Positions 28,647 to 36,179 of a stretch of 64,000 nt of DNA are shown here, one piece after another. Position 1 is the first letter of the stretch, and every line of letters starts with the position of its first letter. Where the stretch lies: NCBI RefSeq assembly GCF_027497235.1, contig NZ_CP114902.1, positions 3,870,001-3,934,000 of the forward strand, given 5' to 3'. The notes below the pieces were generated by a model. That model did not search any database. It was not told where the DNA came from and worked only from the letters and a program-made list of their open reading frames with translations. The position numbers and the translations under genes were made by a program. This DNA comes from Micromonospora sp. WMMD1128. Lineage in GTDB: Bacteria; Actinomycetota; Actinomycetes; Mycobacteriales; Micromonosporaceae.

Positions 28647-29930
28647 TCACTCCGGCGCGAGCGCCGTGAGCGCCCCGGCGGCGAGCGCCGCCACGCCGGC
28701 CGGCAGCGCCAACCCGGCATCGGGTGCGAACGACGGGCTGTGGTTGGCCGGCAGGCCGGCGAGCTTCTCGGCGGCGCTCGCACCGGGCGCCGACCGCCAC
28801 TGGCGCGGGCCGACGACGCCGAGCATCCAGTACCCGCTGGGAATCCCACCGGCGGCCAGCAGCGGAAAGTCCTCGGCCGCCAGCGACGGCGGCCACCAGG
28901 CCACCCGCTCGGCGCCGAACGCCCGCTCGTGCGCGGCGCGCAACCGCGCGGCCACCGCCGGATCGCCCTGATAGGCCGGGGTACGCGAGACGACCCGCAG
29001 CACCGGCTCCACCGGGCTGCCCGCGGCCTCGCAGCAGGCCCGGACGACCCGGGTCACCCGGGCCAGCACGTCGTCGAGCGTCCGGTCGGACAACGCCCGG
29101 ATCGTGACGCCCAGGGTGGCGTCCTCCGGGATCACCCCCGGGTGGTGACCCGCCCGCAGGGAACCCACGGTCAGCGACACCTGCTCCGCCGGCCCGACCT
29201 GCCGGGCCACGACGGTCTGCAACTGAACCACGATGGTGGCGGCGAGCACCACCGGGTCGACACACAGGTGCGGGGTGGCGGCGTGCCCACCGCGCCCGGT
29301 CACGGTCACCTCCAGCGTGACGCAGCCGGCCGTCATCGGGCCGGCCCCGTGCGCCACCATGCCGGCGGGCAGGGGCGCGGCGTGCTGCGCCAGCAGCAGG
29401 TCGGGGCGACCGAACCGCTCGTGCAGGCCGTCCGCGACGAGCGCGGCGGCGCCGCTGAGCGTCTCCTCGGCGGGCTGCCCGAGCACGAGCAGCGTCCCCC
29501 GCCACCCGTCCCGCCGCCGGGCCAGGTGAGCCGTCGCGCCCACCGCCGCGGCCAGGTGCAGATCGTGCCCGCAGGCGTGCATGACAGGGGTCCGGCGCCC
29601 CGCGCCGTCGAGGGCGGTCGCGGTGCTCGCGTACGGCAGCCCGGTCCGCTCGGCGACCGGCAGCGCGTCGAGCTCGGCGCGGAGCATCACCGCCGGCCCG
29701 GCCCCGTTGGCCAGGACGCCGACCACGCCGTGCCCGCCGATGCCGGTCGTGACCTCGCAGCCGATCTCCCGCAGCGCGGACGCGAACCGCGCGGCGGTGC
29801 GCTCCTCCGTCCCCGACAACTCCGGATGGGCGTGCAGGTCGCGGTAGAGCGAGCCGGCCCGGGCCAGGACGTCCGGCTCCGGGGACGGGCCCGGGACGCG
29901 GGCGGTGACGGGCGGACCGGGTGACGCCAT
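28647..29930 (-). CDS. M20-family amidohydrolase at the edge of the RiPP cluster
   Basis: 427 residues from ATG 29930. M20D-type metal-dependent amidohydrolase (hippurate/N-acyl-amino-acid hydrolase fold): YRDLHAHPELSGTEERTAARF, metal-binding VMHACGHDLHLAAAVGATAHLA and LVLGQPAEETLSGAAALVADGL, a lid domain (VTLEVTVTGRGGHAATPHLCVDPV), AGHHPGVIPEDATLG and a late SLAAEDFPLL acidic ligand. It probably cleaves an N-acyl or amide bond. Transcribed away from the RiPP precursor with 148 bases between the starts, so it may belong to the cluster (processing, trimming or self-protection) or may be a flanking gene. No ribosome binding site is clear. Confidence 0.85.
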   Translation of the reverse strand: MASPGPPVTARVPGPSPEPDVLARAGSLYRDLHAHPELSGTEERTAARFASALREIGCEVTTGIGGHGVVGVLANGAGPAVMLRAELDALPVAERTGLPYASTATALDGAGRRTPVMHACGHDLHLAAAVGATAHLARRRDGWRGTLLVLGQPAEETLSGAAALVADGLHERFGRPDLLLAQHAAPLPAGMVAHGAGPMTAGCVTLEVTVTGRGGHAATPHLCVDPVVLAATIVVQLQTVVARQVGPAEQVSLTVGSLRAGHHPGVIPEDATLGVTIRALSDRTLDDVLARVTRVVRACCEAAGSPVEPVLRVVSRTPAYQGDPAVAARLRAAHERAFGAERVAWWPPSLAAEDFPLLAAGGIPSGYWMLGVVGPRQWRSAPGASAAEKLAGLPANHSPSFAPDAGLALPAGVAALAAGALTALAPE

Positions 29931-29952
29931 GGCGGTAAGCCAACCGCCTGCC

Positions 29953-29982
29953 GCTGTCACCCCGCTCACATCCGGTGACAGC
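29953..29982. promoter_or_regulatory. Inverted repeat between amidohydrolase and precursor genes
   Basis: Perfect 8-bp arms GCTGTCAC (29953-29960) and GTGACAGC (29975-29982), 14 bases apart, in the divergent intergenic region 23 bases from the amidohydrolase ATG and about 97 bases before the precursor. A smaller hairpin (GGCCGG arms) is at 30039-30055. The arms could bind a dimeric regulator such as the LuxR-type or SARP protein of the cluster. Confidence 0.45.
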
Positions 29983-30078
29983 GACCTGGTGGTCCGGACG
30001 ACGGCGATCGGTGAGAGCCGTGCGGTCTGCTTGTCCCGGGCCGGAGGAACCGGCCGGACACGACCGTTTGGAGTCACC

Positions 30079-30255
30079 ATGGCGCCCGAGACCGACCTGA
30101 ACGCCCTCGCCGAGGAAATCCTCGAGCTGGAGTCCGAGACCTTCGCGATCTCCGACTACGCCGACGCCTCCGAGGCGATCCTGGCCTCGTGCTCCTCGTC
30201 GGGCACCACCTCGACGTGCAGCAGCACCACCTCGACCACCAGCTGCTCGGCCTGA
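30079..30255 (+). CDS. Thiopeptide/azole-type RiPP precursor peptide
   Basis: 58 residues. The acidic leader (~residues 1-36) has MAPETDLNALAEEILELESE, TFAISDYADASEAILA. The remaining 22 residues (Ser37-Ala58) hold 10 Ser, 7 Thr, 3 Cys (38, 47, 56), one Gly and one Ala, so 20 of 22 can be cyclised or dehydrated. The Ser37-Cys38 start of the core is typical of thiopeptides. GGAG lies seven bases before the ATG. The gene converges on YcaO-1, separated by a strong hairpin, and is transcribed apart from the modification operon. Boundary of leader and core is inferred. Confidence 0.88.
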   Translation: MAPETDLNALAEEILELESETFAISDYADASEAILASCSSSGTTSTCSSTTSTTSCSA

Positions 30256-30268
30256 GCTGATCGGTCAC

Positions 30269-30301
30269 CACGTCGGGCCGCCCACCGGGCGGCCCGACGT
30301 G
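30269..30301. terminator. Strong bidirectional hairpin between precursor and YcaO-1
   Basis: Perfect 15-bp inverted arms CACGTCGGGCCGCCC (30269-30283) and the complement at 30287-30301 around a three-base loop. It lies 13 bases after the precursor stop and 32 bases after the end of YcaO-1 on the opposite strand, so it can terminate both. Confidence 0.8.
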
Positions 30302-30333
30302 CGTGTGTCCGGCCCGGGCGGTCGGCGGTCGGC

Positions 30334-32265
30334 TCAGGGGAACGGGTGGGGGACGCGGCGTAGGTCGGCGTCGGTGAGCGCGGCGCCGGTCAGCCCCGCC
30401 GCGTGCGGGGCGGTACGCAGGCGCGGCAGGTACAACGCCCGCTGGCGCAACCAGCCGAAGTCGATCGGCAGCAGGCCCGGCACCACCACACACACCGACC
30501 GCAGCCCGGCCGCCTCCTGCTCCGGGCTGGTCTGGTCGACCAGGACCGCCTGATGCCCGCGCCGCCGCAGCGTGTCCAGGACCCCACGCAGGTCGTCGAG
30601 AAGATCCCGGCCGCCGGCCGCGCGGGGGTCGCCGAAGACCTGCCCGACGTCCCGCGCCGACCCATCGTGCAGGTAGGTCGCGGCGTGCCGGGCCATCCGG
30701 GGCAGACCGAAGAGGGCCGAGTGGTCCGGCAGCCGGCGGACCAGGTGGTAGTCGTCGGCCATCCGCTCCAACTCCGCGCGCCGGCGACGCACCATTGTCG
30801 GTTGGTGCGGGATGTAGGTGAGCGCCTCGGCGACCGCGCCGGCCACCGCCTGCTCCGGATCGACGTGCGCGGCGGCGGCGAAGGAGAGCAGCCCCGGACC
30901 GCCGTCGTGGCGGACCGCCAGGCTGGTGACCACTGGCACGTCGAGGTCGATCCGGTTGTCGAAGGCGTGCAGCGCGTACCCCTGCAACTCGGCCCGGTCG
31001 GCCATCGCCCGCACCGCCGGCGAACAGCTCGCCAGGTCGATCCGGGGCAGCGTCAGGTTGCCGTACCAGGCGAGCAGGAAGGCGTCCCGCTCGATCAGCT
31101 CCAGCAACCCGAACAGGGCGGCCTCGACCAGGCAACTGCCGGTGGCGCAGCCGCTCGAGGACGAGAGCACGAAGGTGTCGTCGGCCGCCGGGGAGCTGTA
31201 GAAGCAGAGCCGCCGGGGCACCAGCACCGGCCGGCCGGTGTGCAGGTTCCGCCCCCACACCCACGGGATCGGCCGGTCCGGGTCGAACCGGCGCAGGATC
31301 GGGTCCCGGTCGTACACCTCGTCCGGGTAGCTGCCGCACCCGTCCGGATCCAACGCGTGGTCGGCCACGTCCGCGTACGCGGCGACGACGGGCACGAGGT
31401 TGCGTCGCCGGTGGGTGCCCGCGTGCCGCTCCAACCCCTCCAGGTACGCCAGCGCGTGGCTGGCGTCGTAGCCGGTGGACTGGCCGCTCCAGGAGACGTC
31501 GAGCAGCCCGCCGTACCCCCGGATGAAGACGCTGCCGGTGACCGGGGCGGTGGTGGGCGAGGTGATGGTGAGCCGGGTGCCGGCCCCGAGCGCGCCGCAG
31601 ACCGGGTTGACCAGAGCCGCCCGCGGCAACGGATAGTCCCCCGGTGCGCGCAGCCGGTACGTGTCCGGGGCCGGCTTCGGCGCCGGCAGGTCGATCTCCG
31701 GCACCTCGGCGGGCGAGTCGGGGCGCGCCACCGAGCACGCCGGGCAGCGCGGCTCGGCCAGCACCGGGTGGGTCCGCACCCGCAGCGTGTCCAGTTCCAG
31801 GCGGCTGACCCGGGCGAGCCGCCGGCTGGGCTCGTCCCAGGTCGGCGGCGCGGGTCGGGGCGCCGGGGCGTACACCGCCCGGTACAGCTCCCAGACGGCG
31901 TCGAGCTGGTAGGCGGTCATCGGAGGCCACGGCCCGACCGCGGTCGTCGGCCCGCCGGTCTCCAGCGCGTCGCGTTCGCTGCGACCGCGCAGCCGCTGCC
32001 ACCTGATCGCCAGGCAGCGCCCGCACGCGGCCCCCGGCGCGCCGCCGGGGACCGGGCCGACGAGGACCGCGTCCGCGCTCAGGTGCACGGTGGCGTCCCG
32101 GCGGCGCGGCGGCGTGCCGGCGAGCACGTCGGCGGCGCCGAGCGTGACCACCCGGGGCGCCGGGCCCACCGGCCGTGCCGTCCAGCTCCGGGACAGGTGC
32201 TCGTCGAGCCGGGCCGCGGCGGCGGACAGCGGGGCCGGGGGCGCCGCCGCCGCGGTGCCGGTCAT
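30334..32265 (-). CDS. YcaO-domain azoline-forming protein 1
   Basis: 643 residues. The N-terminal region has a cysteine pair (CGRCLAIRWQRL) and a second pair later (CPACSV), likely zinc-binding. The YcaO domain follows (ALAYLEGLERHAG, RRFDPDRPIPWVWGRNL, GLLELIERDAFLLAWYG with Glu392), and the protein ends in VPHPFP, the proline-rich C-terminus of TOMM cyclodehydratases. At the usual S-N-G position of the ATP site it has Ser371 (SSSSGCATG), a difference from YcaO-2. It uses ATP to activate backbone amides for Cys/Ser/Thr cyclisation. Its ATG overlaps the permease stop, making it the last gene of the operon. Confidence 0.92.
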   Translation of the reverse strand: MTGTAAAAPPAPLSAAAARLDEHLSRSWTARPVGPAPRVVTLGAADVLAGTPPRRRDATVHLSADAVLVGPVPGGAPGAACGRCLAIRWQRLRGRSERDALETGGPTTAVGPWPPMTAYQLDAVWELYRAVYAPAPRPAPPTWDEPSRRLARVSRLELDTLRVRTHPVLAEPRCPACSVARPDSPAEVPEIDLPAPKPAPDTYRLRAPGDYPLPRAALVNPVCGALGAGTRLTITSPTTAPVTGSVFIRGYGGLLDVSWSGQSTGYDASHALAYLEGLERHAGTHRRRNLVPVVAAYADVADHALDPDGCGSYPDEVYDRDPILRRFDPDRPIPWVWGRNLHTGRPVLVPRRLCFYSSPAADDTFVLSSSSGCATGSCLVEAALFGLLELIERDAFLLAWYGNLTLPRIDLASCSPAVRAMADRAELQGYALHAFDNRIDLDVPVVTSLAVRHDGGPGLLSFAAAAHVDPEQAVAGAVAEALTYIPHQPTMVRRRRAELERMADDYHLVRRLPDHSALFGLPRMARHAATYLHDGSARDVGQVFGDPRAAGGRDLLDDLRGVLDTLRRRGHQAVLVDQTSPEQEAAGLRSVCVVVPGLLPIDFGWLRQRALYLPRLRTAPHAAGLTGAALTDADLRRVPHPFP

Positions 32266-33017
32266 GAGTCGCGGCTCCACCGGAAGGTACGCACGCCGAC
32301 GACCGCGAACACGACCGCGAAGCCGACGAGCGCGGCGCACGCCACCAGATAGTCGGTCATCGTGCCGAAGCCGGTGAAGGCGTACGCCATGCCGTCGTTG
32401 ACGTAGCGCAGCGGCAGCGCCCGGGAGATGCCCTGCAGCCACCCGGGCATCAGCTCCAGCGGATAGAACGACCCGGAGAGGAAGGCCATCGGCACCACGA
32501 TGCAGTTGGCGATCGCGGCGACCGCCTCGGCGGTGTCCGCCCGCGAGCCGACGATCAGGCCCAACGCCAGGAACGTGGTCACCGCCAGCAGCATCATCGG
32601 CAGGGACAGCGGCCACTTCGAGTCGGGACGCATGCCGAGGAAGGGCAGCATGGCGACGCCGACGAAGAGCAGGCTCTGCGCGACGCCGATGGCGAGCGCG
32701 ACCGCGTAGCGGGAGCCGACCACGGACCAGATGCTCGTCGGCGCGAGCCGGATGATGCGCAGCAGGTCGTCGTGGCGCCACTGCATCAGCGTGAACGAAA
32801 CCCCGAACAGCGCGGCGCTGGCCAGGCCCCACGACAGCACGCCCGGCGCGATGAAGTCGATGTAGCCGTGGCCGGTCTCGGCGACCTCCTGGTTGCGGAA
32901 GATCAGCCCGAAGATGACCAGGAAGACGAGCGGGAACGCGAACGTGAAGAAGAGCGTCGTGGCGTCCCGGACGCTTGCCTTGTAACTGGCGCGGGCCAGT
33001 GCGGTGTATGCGCTCAT
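32262..33017 (-). CDS. ABC-2 type transporter permease
   Basis: 251 residues with six hydrophobic segments: TTLFFTFAFPLVFLVIFGLIF, GVLSWGLASAALFGVSFTLM, VALAIGVAQSLLFVGVAML, MMLLAVTTFLALGLIVG, VVPMAFLSGSFYPLELMPGW (the signature ABC-2 loop) and YLVACAALVGFAVVFAVVG. It partners the ATPase encoded just upstream (four-base overlap) and probably exports the mature peptide, giving self-resistance. The C-terminus ends RTFRWSRDS. ATG at 33017. Confidence 0.92.
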   Translation of the reverse strand: MSAYTALARASYKASVRDATTLFFTFAFPLVFLVIFGLIFRNQEVAETGHGYIDFIAPGVLSWGLASAALFGVSFTLMQWRHDDLLRIIRLAPTSIWSVVGSRYAVALAIGVAQSLLFVGVAMLPFLGMRPDSKWPLSLPMMLLAVTTFLALGLIVGSRADTAEAVAAIANCIVVPMAFLSGSFYPLELMPGWLQGISRALPLRYVNDGMAYAFTGFGTMTDYLVACAALVGFAVVFAVVGVRTFRWSRDS

Positions 33018-33931
33018 GCCTGCGGCGCTCCCATCAGTTGCAGGTAGACGTCTTCCAGGGTGGCCGGGCGGGTCTCCACCTCGTCGAGGCCGCCGTCCGC
33101 CCCGAGGGCGGCCAGCACCCGGGCCGTGTGGGCGGTACGCAGGACGATCGCGCCGTCCTCGACGTCGATCCCGTCGACGCCGTCGAGCCGGCCGGCCTGC
33201 TCGGGGCTCAGCCGGCCGGCGGGCACGACGAGGCGGGTGCCGACGCCGGATCGCGCGATCAGCTCCCGGGGGCTGTCGAGGGCCAGGACACGCCCGTCGG
33301 CGAGGATGGCGACCCGGTCGCACAGCCCCTGCGCCTCGTCGAGGTGATGGGTGGTGTAGACGATGGTCTTGCCGGCCGCCTTCAACTCGCGCAGCAGTTG
33401 CCCCAGATCGCGGCGGGCCTGCGGATCCAGGGCGGCGGTCGGCTCGTCCAGGAAGATCACCTGCGGGTCGTGCACGATCGCCGAGGCGATGGCGAGGCGC
33501 TGGCGCTGTCCACCGGAGACGTTCGTGACCCGGACGTCGGCCGAACCGGTCAGCCCGACCAGCTTCAACGTCCGGTCGGCGGCGGAGGCGGGCAGGCCGT
33601 AGAGCGCGGCGACGGTCACCAGGTGCTCGCGGGCGGTCAACCGGGTGAAGAACGCGGACCGCTGGGTCTGCACGCCGATCAGCGGCAGCAGGTCGAGGTT
33701 GCGTGGCGTCGGCGACATGCCCAGCACCCGGACGACGCCGGTGTCCGGGGACCGCAGGCCCTCGATCATCTCGATGAGAGTCGTCTTGCCCGCGCCGTTG
33801 GGTCCGAGCATGCCGAAGAACTCACCCCGGCCGATCGAGACGGAGACGTCGTCCACCGCTCTCACCTCGCCGTACGACTTGCTCACGGAGTCCAGCTCGA
33901 TGGCCGGATCGTCGGTGGCTGACATGGTCAT
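33014..33931 (-). CDS. ABC transporter ATPase
   Basis: 305 residues from ATG 33931, or 303 from ATG 33925. Walker A is GMLGPNGAGKTTLIEM, the Q-loop is VQTQRSAFF, the signature is NVSGGQRQRLAIA, Walker B is QVIFLDEPTAALDPQ and the switch His is in TTHHLDEAQG. The C-terminal part is the accessory domain of antibiotic-exporter DrrA-like ATPases. The upstream ATG gives a four-base overlap with the protease gene as at other junctions in this operon; the second ATG has AAAGGT at better spacing. It drives export through the permease that follows. Confidence 0.93.
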   Translation of the reverse strand: MTMSATDDPAIELDSVSKSYGEVRAVDDVSVSIGRGEFFGMLGPNGAGKTTLIEMIEGLRSPDTGVVRVLGMSPTPRNLDLLPLIGVQTQRSAFFTRLTAREHLVTVAALYGLPASAADRTLKLVGLTGSADVRVTNVSGGQRQRLAIASAIVHDPQVIFLDEPTAALDPQARRDLGQLLRELKAAGKTIVYTTHHLDEAQGLCDRVAILADGRVLALDSPRELIARSGVGTRLVVPAGRLSPEQAGRLDGVDGIDVEDGAIVLRTAHTARVLAALGADGGLDEVETRPATLEDVYLQLMGAPQA

Positions 33932-35112
33932 ACCTTTCGCTGGTGGGCTTCGATGTGCTGCTGGTGCGGCGGGGACGACCGATCCGAGGGTCGAGCCCGT
34001 CGGGGCCGGGCCGACCAGCCGGCGAGCGTCAGGCCGACGACCGCGGCGGGCAGGACATGGCCGAGCGCGCCCAGTGCGGGCGCCAGGAGCGCGCCGACGA
34101 AGTAGACCACGCCGGCGGCGGTCCCGACCGCGACGAAAACCCACCAGACGCCGTACAGGCCGAGGCGGATCGCGACCGGCCCCGGGTATCGCACGCCGCC
34201 GCGGCGGGGCCACCGGACCAGGGCGGTGCGGAGGTAGCGGCGGCTCTCCGGCGCCAGGTCCAGTGTGTCGAGCAGGTGGCTGACGATCTTGTAGCCGTCC
34301 AACGGTGGGACCGGGACGAAGTTGACCAGGGTCTGCGCGGCGGCGACAAGCACGTACGCGCTGAACAGCCGGCCGGCGAAGGCGCCCGGCAGTGCGGCGA
34401 GCGCGGCGCCGACGAGCAGCAGCACCAGGCCGTTGGCCAACCCGCCGGCGGCGGCGATCAGCACCTGGTCCCGCCGCCTCGCCAGGTAGGCGTAGTCCTC
34501 GATCCGGCAGGTGAGCGTGACCAGGTTGATCCGCTCGACGGTCGCGCCGAGGCGGACCGCCGCCAGCGCGTGGGCGAACTCGTGCGTGGCCGCGCCCGCC
34601 CAGGCGAGCAGCCCGAGCAGGAGCAGGCTGAGCGGGTCGGTGAACGCCGGGCGGGCCTCCTGCCAGAGCGGGCCGGCGTGCCACGCGACGGCCGCCAGCA
34701 GGGCGGCCACCAGCACGCCCAGCACGGCGACCGGAGCGGGCCGCAGCACATGCCGCAGCCGCCGGGCCCACCTGTCGACCGAGTCGTGCCGCGTCGCCGG
34801 GACCACCGGCGGCGCGCCGGACCCGCCGACGAGCAGGCCCCGCTCGTGCAGCAGCCACAGCAGCCGCACCCAGTGGTCGTCGCCGAGCCGGCGGCCGTAC
34901 GCGGCGGCGTACTCCGCGCCGACCTCGCCCAGCGACCGGACCCCGTCGAGCCGGCCGACCAGGAACCGTTCCTTGCCGGACAGCTCGAACGCCCGGCCGC
35001 TGCGGCGGTCCTTGACCAGGTGCACGGTGGCGGGTCCGCGGTGCAGGGGCCGGGAGAAGAGCAGGTCGTCGCGGAGCCGGGGACGCTTGCCGAGCAGGGC
35101 CGGACCGGTCAT
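33928..35112 (-). CDS. M50-like membrane zinc protease with PqqD/RRE-like N-terminus
   Basis: 394 residues. The N-terminal ~100 residues (LRDDLLFSRPLHRGPATVHLVKDRRSGRAFELSGKERFLVGRLDGVRSLGEVGAEYAAAYG... by pieces) look like a PqqD-type peptide-recognition wing. The rest has about seven membrane helices. Within them are HEFAH (His177-Glu178-His181), the HExxH zinc motif, and NFVPVPPLDG with Asp272, the third-ligand motif of site-2 proteases. A role in leader removal or coupled export is inferred; a transport-only role as in YydH/peptide-zinc-metalloprotease homologues is the alternative. Four-base overlaps on both sides place it firmly in the operon. The C-terminal tail is His/Arg/Ser-rich. 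Confidence 0.85.
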   Translation of the reverse strand: MTGPALLGKRPRLRDDLLFSRPLHRGPATVHLVKDRRSGRAFELSGKERFLVGRLDGVRSLGEVGAEYAAAYGRRLGDDHWVRLLWLLHERGLLVGGSGAPPVVPATRHDSVDRWARRLRHVLRPAPVAVLGVLVAALLAAVAWHAGPLWQEARPAFTDPLSLLLLGLLAWAGAATHEFAHALAAVRLGATVERINLVTLTCRIEDYAYLARRRDQVLIAAAGGLANGLVLLLVGAALAALPGAFAGRLFSAYVLVAAAQTLVNFVPVPPLDGYKIVSHLLDTLDLAPESRRYLRTALVRWPRRGGVRYPGPVAIRLGLYGVWWVFVAVGTAAGVVYFVGALLAPALGALGHVLPAAVVGLTLAGWSARPRRARPSDRSSPPHQQHIEAHQRKV

Positions 35113-36179
35113 GCCGCCACCGCCAGCTCCCGCAGCACCCGGGCGAGCAGGTACGACAGGTAAGCCTCGTCCCGGATAGTGGCGTGCAGCCGGTTGTTCG
35201 TCATGTGCAGGTACGGCGAGAGCAGCGCGGCGAGCGCCTCACCCGGGTCGGTGACCACCCGGTCCCCGCCGTCGCCCCACGACCGCAGGGTCAGCCGGCC
35301 GGACGCGGCCAGCCCGAGCACCCGCTCCCGCAGTTCGACGGCGTGCTCGGCCCAGCCGCGCAGGAACCCGGGCAGCCGTTGGACCTCCCCGCGCGCCACC
35401 AGGTCGAGGATCCGTTCGACACGTGGCCCCAGCTCCGGCGCGACCCCGTCGTACATCCGCCGGTACTCCTCGGCGCCGATCAGCTCCGTGCCGGCGAACG
35501 CGCGGTGCCAGAAGTGGTGGTAGCGGTCGAGGAAGTCGACAAGCTCCGCCCGGTCGGGCAGGAACGTCCCGGCCAGCACCGTCATCAGCTGGGCGGCGGT
35601 GCCCAGCAGCACCGGTCGCAGGTGCAGGTTCATCGACGCGACGGCCCGCAGCACGAGGTCGCTGGAGTGCCGGAAGTGCCACTCGGCGACCTCGATCCCG
35701 TCCGGCCCGCCGTACTTGCCGTACTCCGGCTCGTAGGGCCGGTAACTGACCGAGTTGTTGGGCTGCAACAGCATCTGCCCGTTCGCGTCGACGAGCTCCG
35801 CCGGCCGCCCGGCCGGGAACTCCAGGGCGAACAGGATGTCGTACAGCTCGCGCAGGTAGCCGGTGCCCATCGCGTACAGCGCGGGGCGGGTGGCGAGGAA
35901 CCGGCCGATCGCCGCCTCGGCCCGTGCCCGGACCTCCGGCTCGTCCGACGGGGTACGGGGGCGCAGCCGCAGCCGCACGTGCGGCCCCTCCAGCCAGTAG
36001 TTGATGAAGAAGTGTCCGGCGAGCAGGTCCCGCTCGGTGAGCTCGCGGATCAGCGGCGCCACACACTCCACGAGCAGCGGCTGCGGGTTGGCGGCGTAGA
36101 ACACGTGCAGCGCCAGCCAACTGCCGCGCGGGTCGGCGGCGCCGCCGGTGTCGGTGGGTACGGCGGCTGGCACGGTCAT
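35109..36179 (-). CDS. SpaB_C-domain protein (thiopeptide-type elimination or cycloaddition enzyme)
   Basis: 356 residues of the LanB C-terminal domain family. Visible are WLALHVFYAANPQPLL, LAGHFFINYWLEGPHVRLRLRP, the YEPEYGKYGGPDGIEVAEWHFRHSSDLVLRAV block and, close to the end, SPYLHMTNNRLHATIRDEAYLSYLLARVL. The HM-x-x-NR element is conserved in the glutamate-elimination lyases (NisB C-terminal, TbtC). It most likely eliminates glutamate from glutamylated Ser/Thr to give Dha/Dhb. The same fold also includes pyridine synthases (TbtD type); which activity this single copy has cannot be decided here. ATG at 36179 overlaps the LanB stop. Confidence 0.85.
   Translation of the reverse strand: MTVPAAVPTDTGGAADPRGSWLALHVFYAANPQPLLVECVAPLIRELTERDLLAGHFFINYWLEGPHVRLRLRPRTPSDEPEVRARAEAAIGRFLATRPALYAMGTGYLRELYDILFALEFPAGRPAELVDANGQMLLQPNNSVSYRPYEPEYGKYGGPDGIEVAEWHFRHSSDLVLRAVASMNLHLRPVLLGTAAQLMTVLAGTFLPDRAELVDFLDRYHHFWHRAFAGTELIGAEEYRRMYDGVAPELGPRVERILDLVARGEVQRLPGFLRGWAEHAVELRERVLGLAASGRLTLRSWGDGGDRVVTDPGEALAALLSPYLHMTNNRLHATIRDEAYLSYLLARVLRELAVAA

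Noticed and set aside
30079..30255. Lanthipeptide or lasso precursor
   Set aside because: No LanC, LanM, LanKC or lasso cyclase/protease genes occur; YcaO, SagB and E1-like genes indicate azole chemistry.
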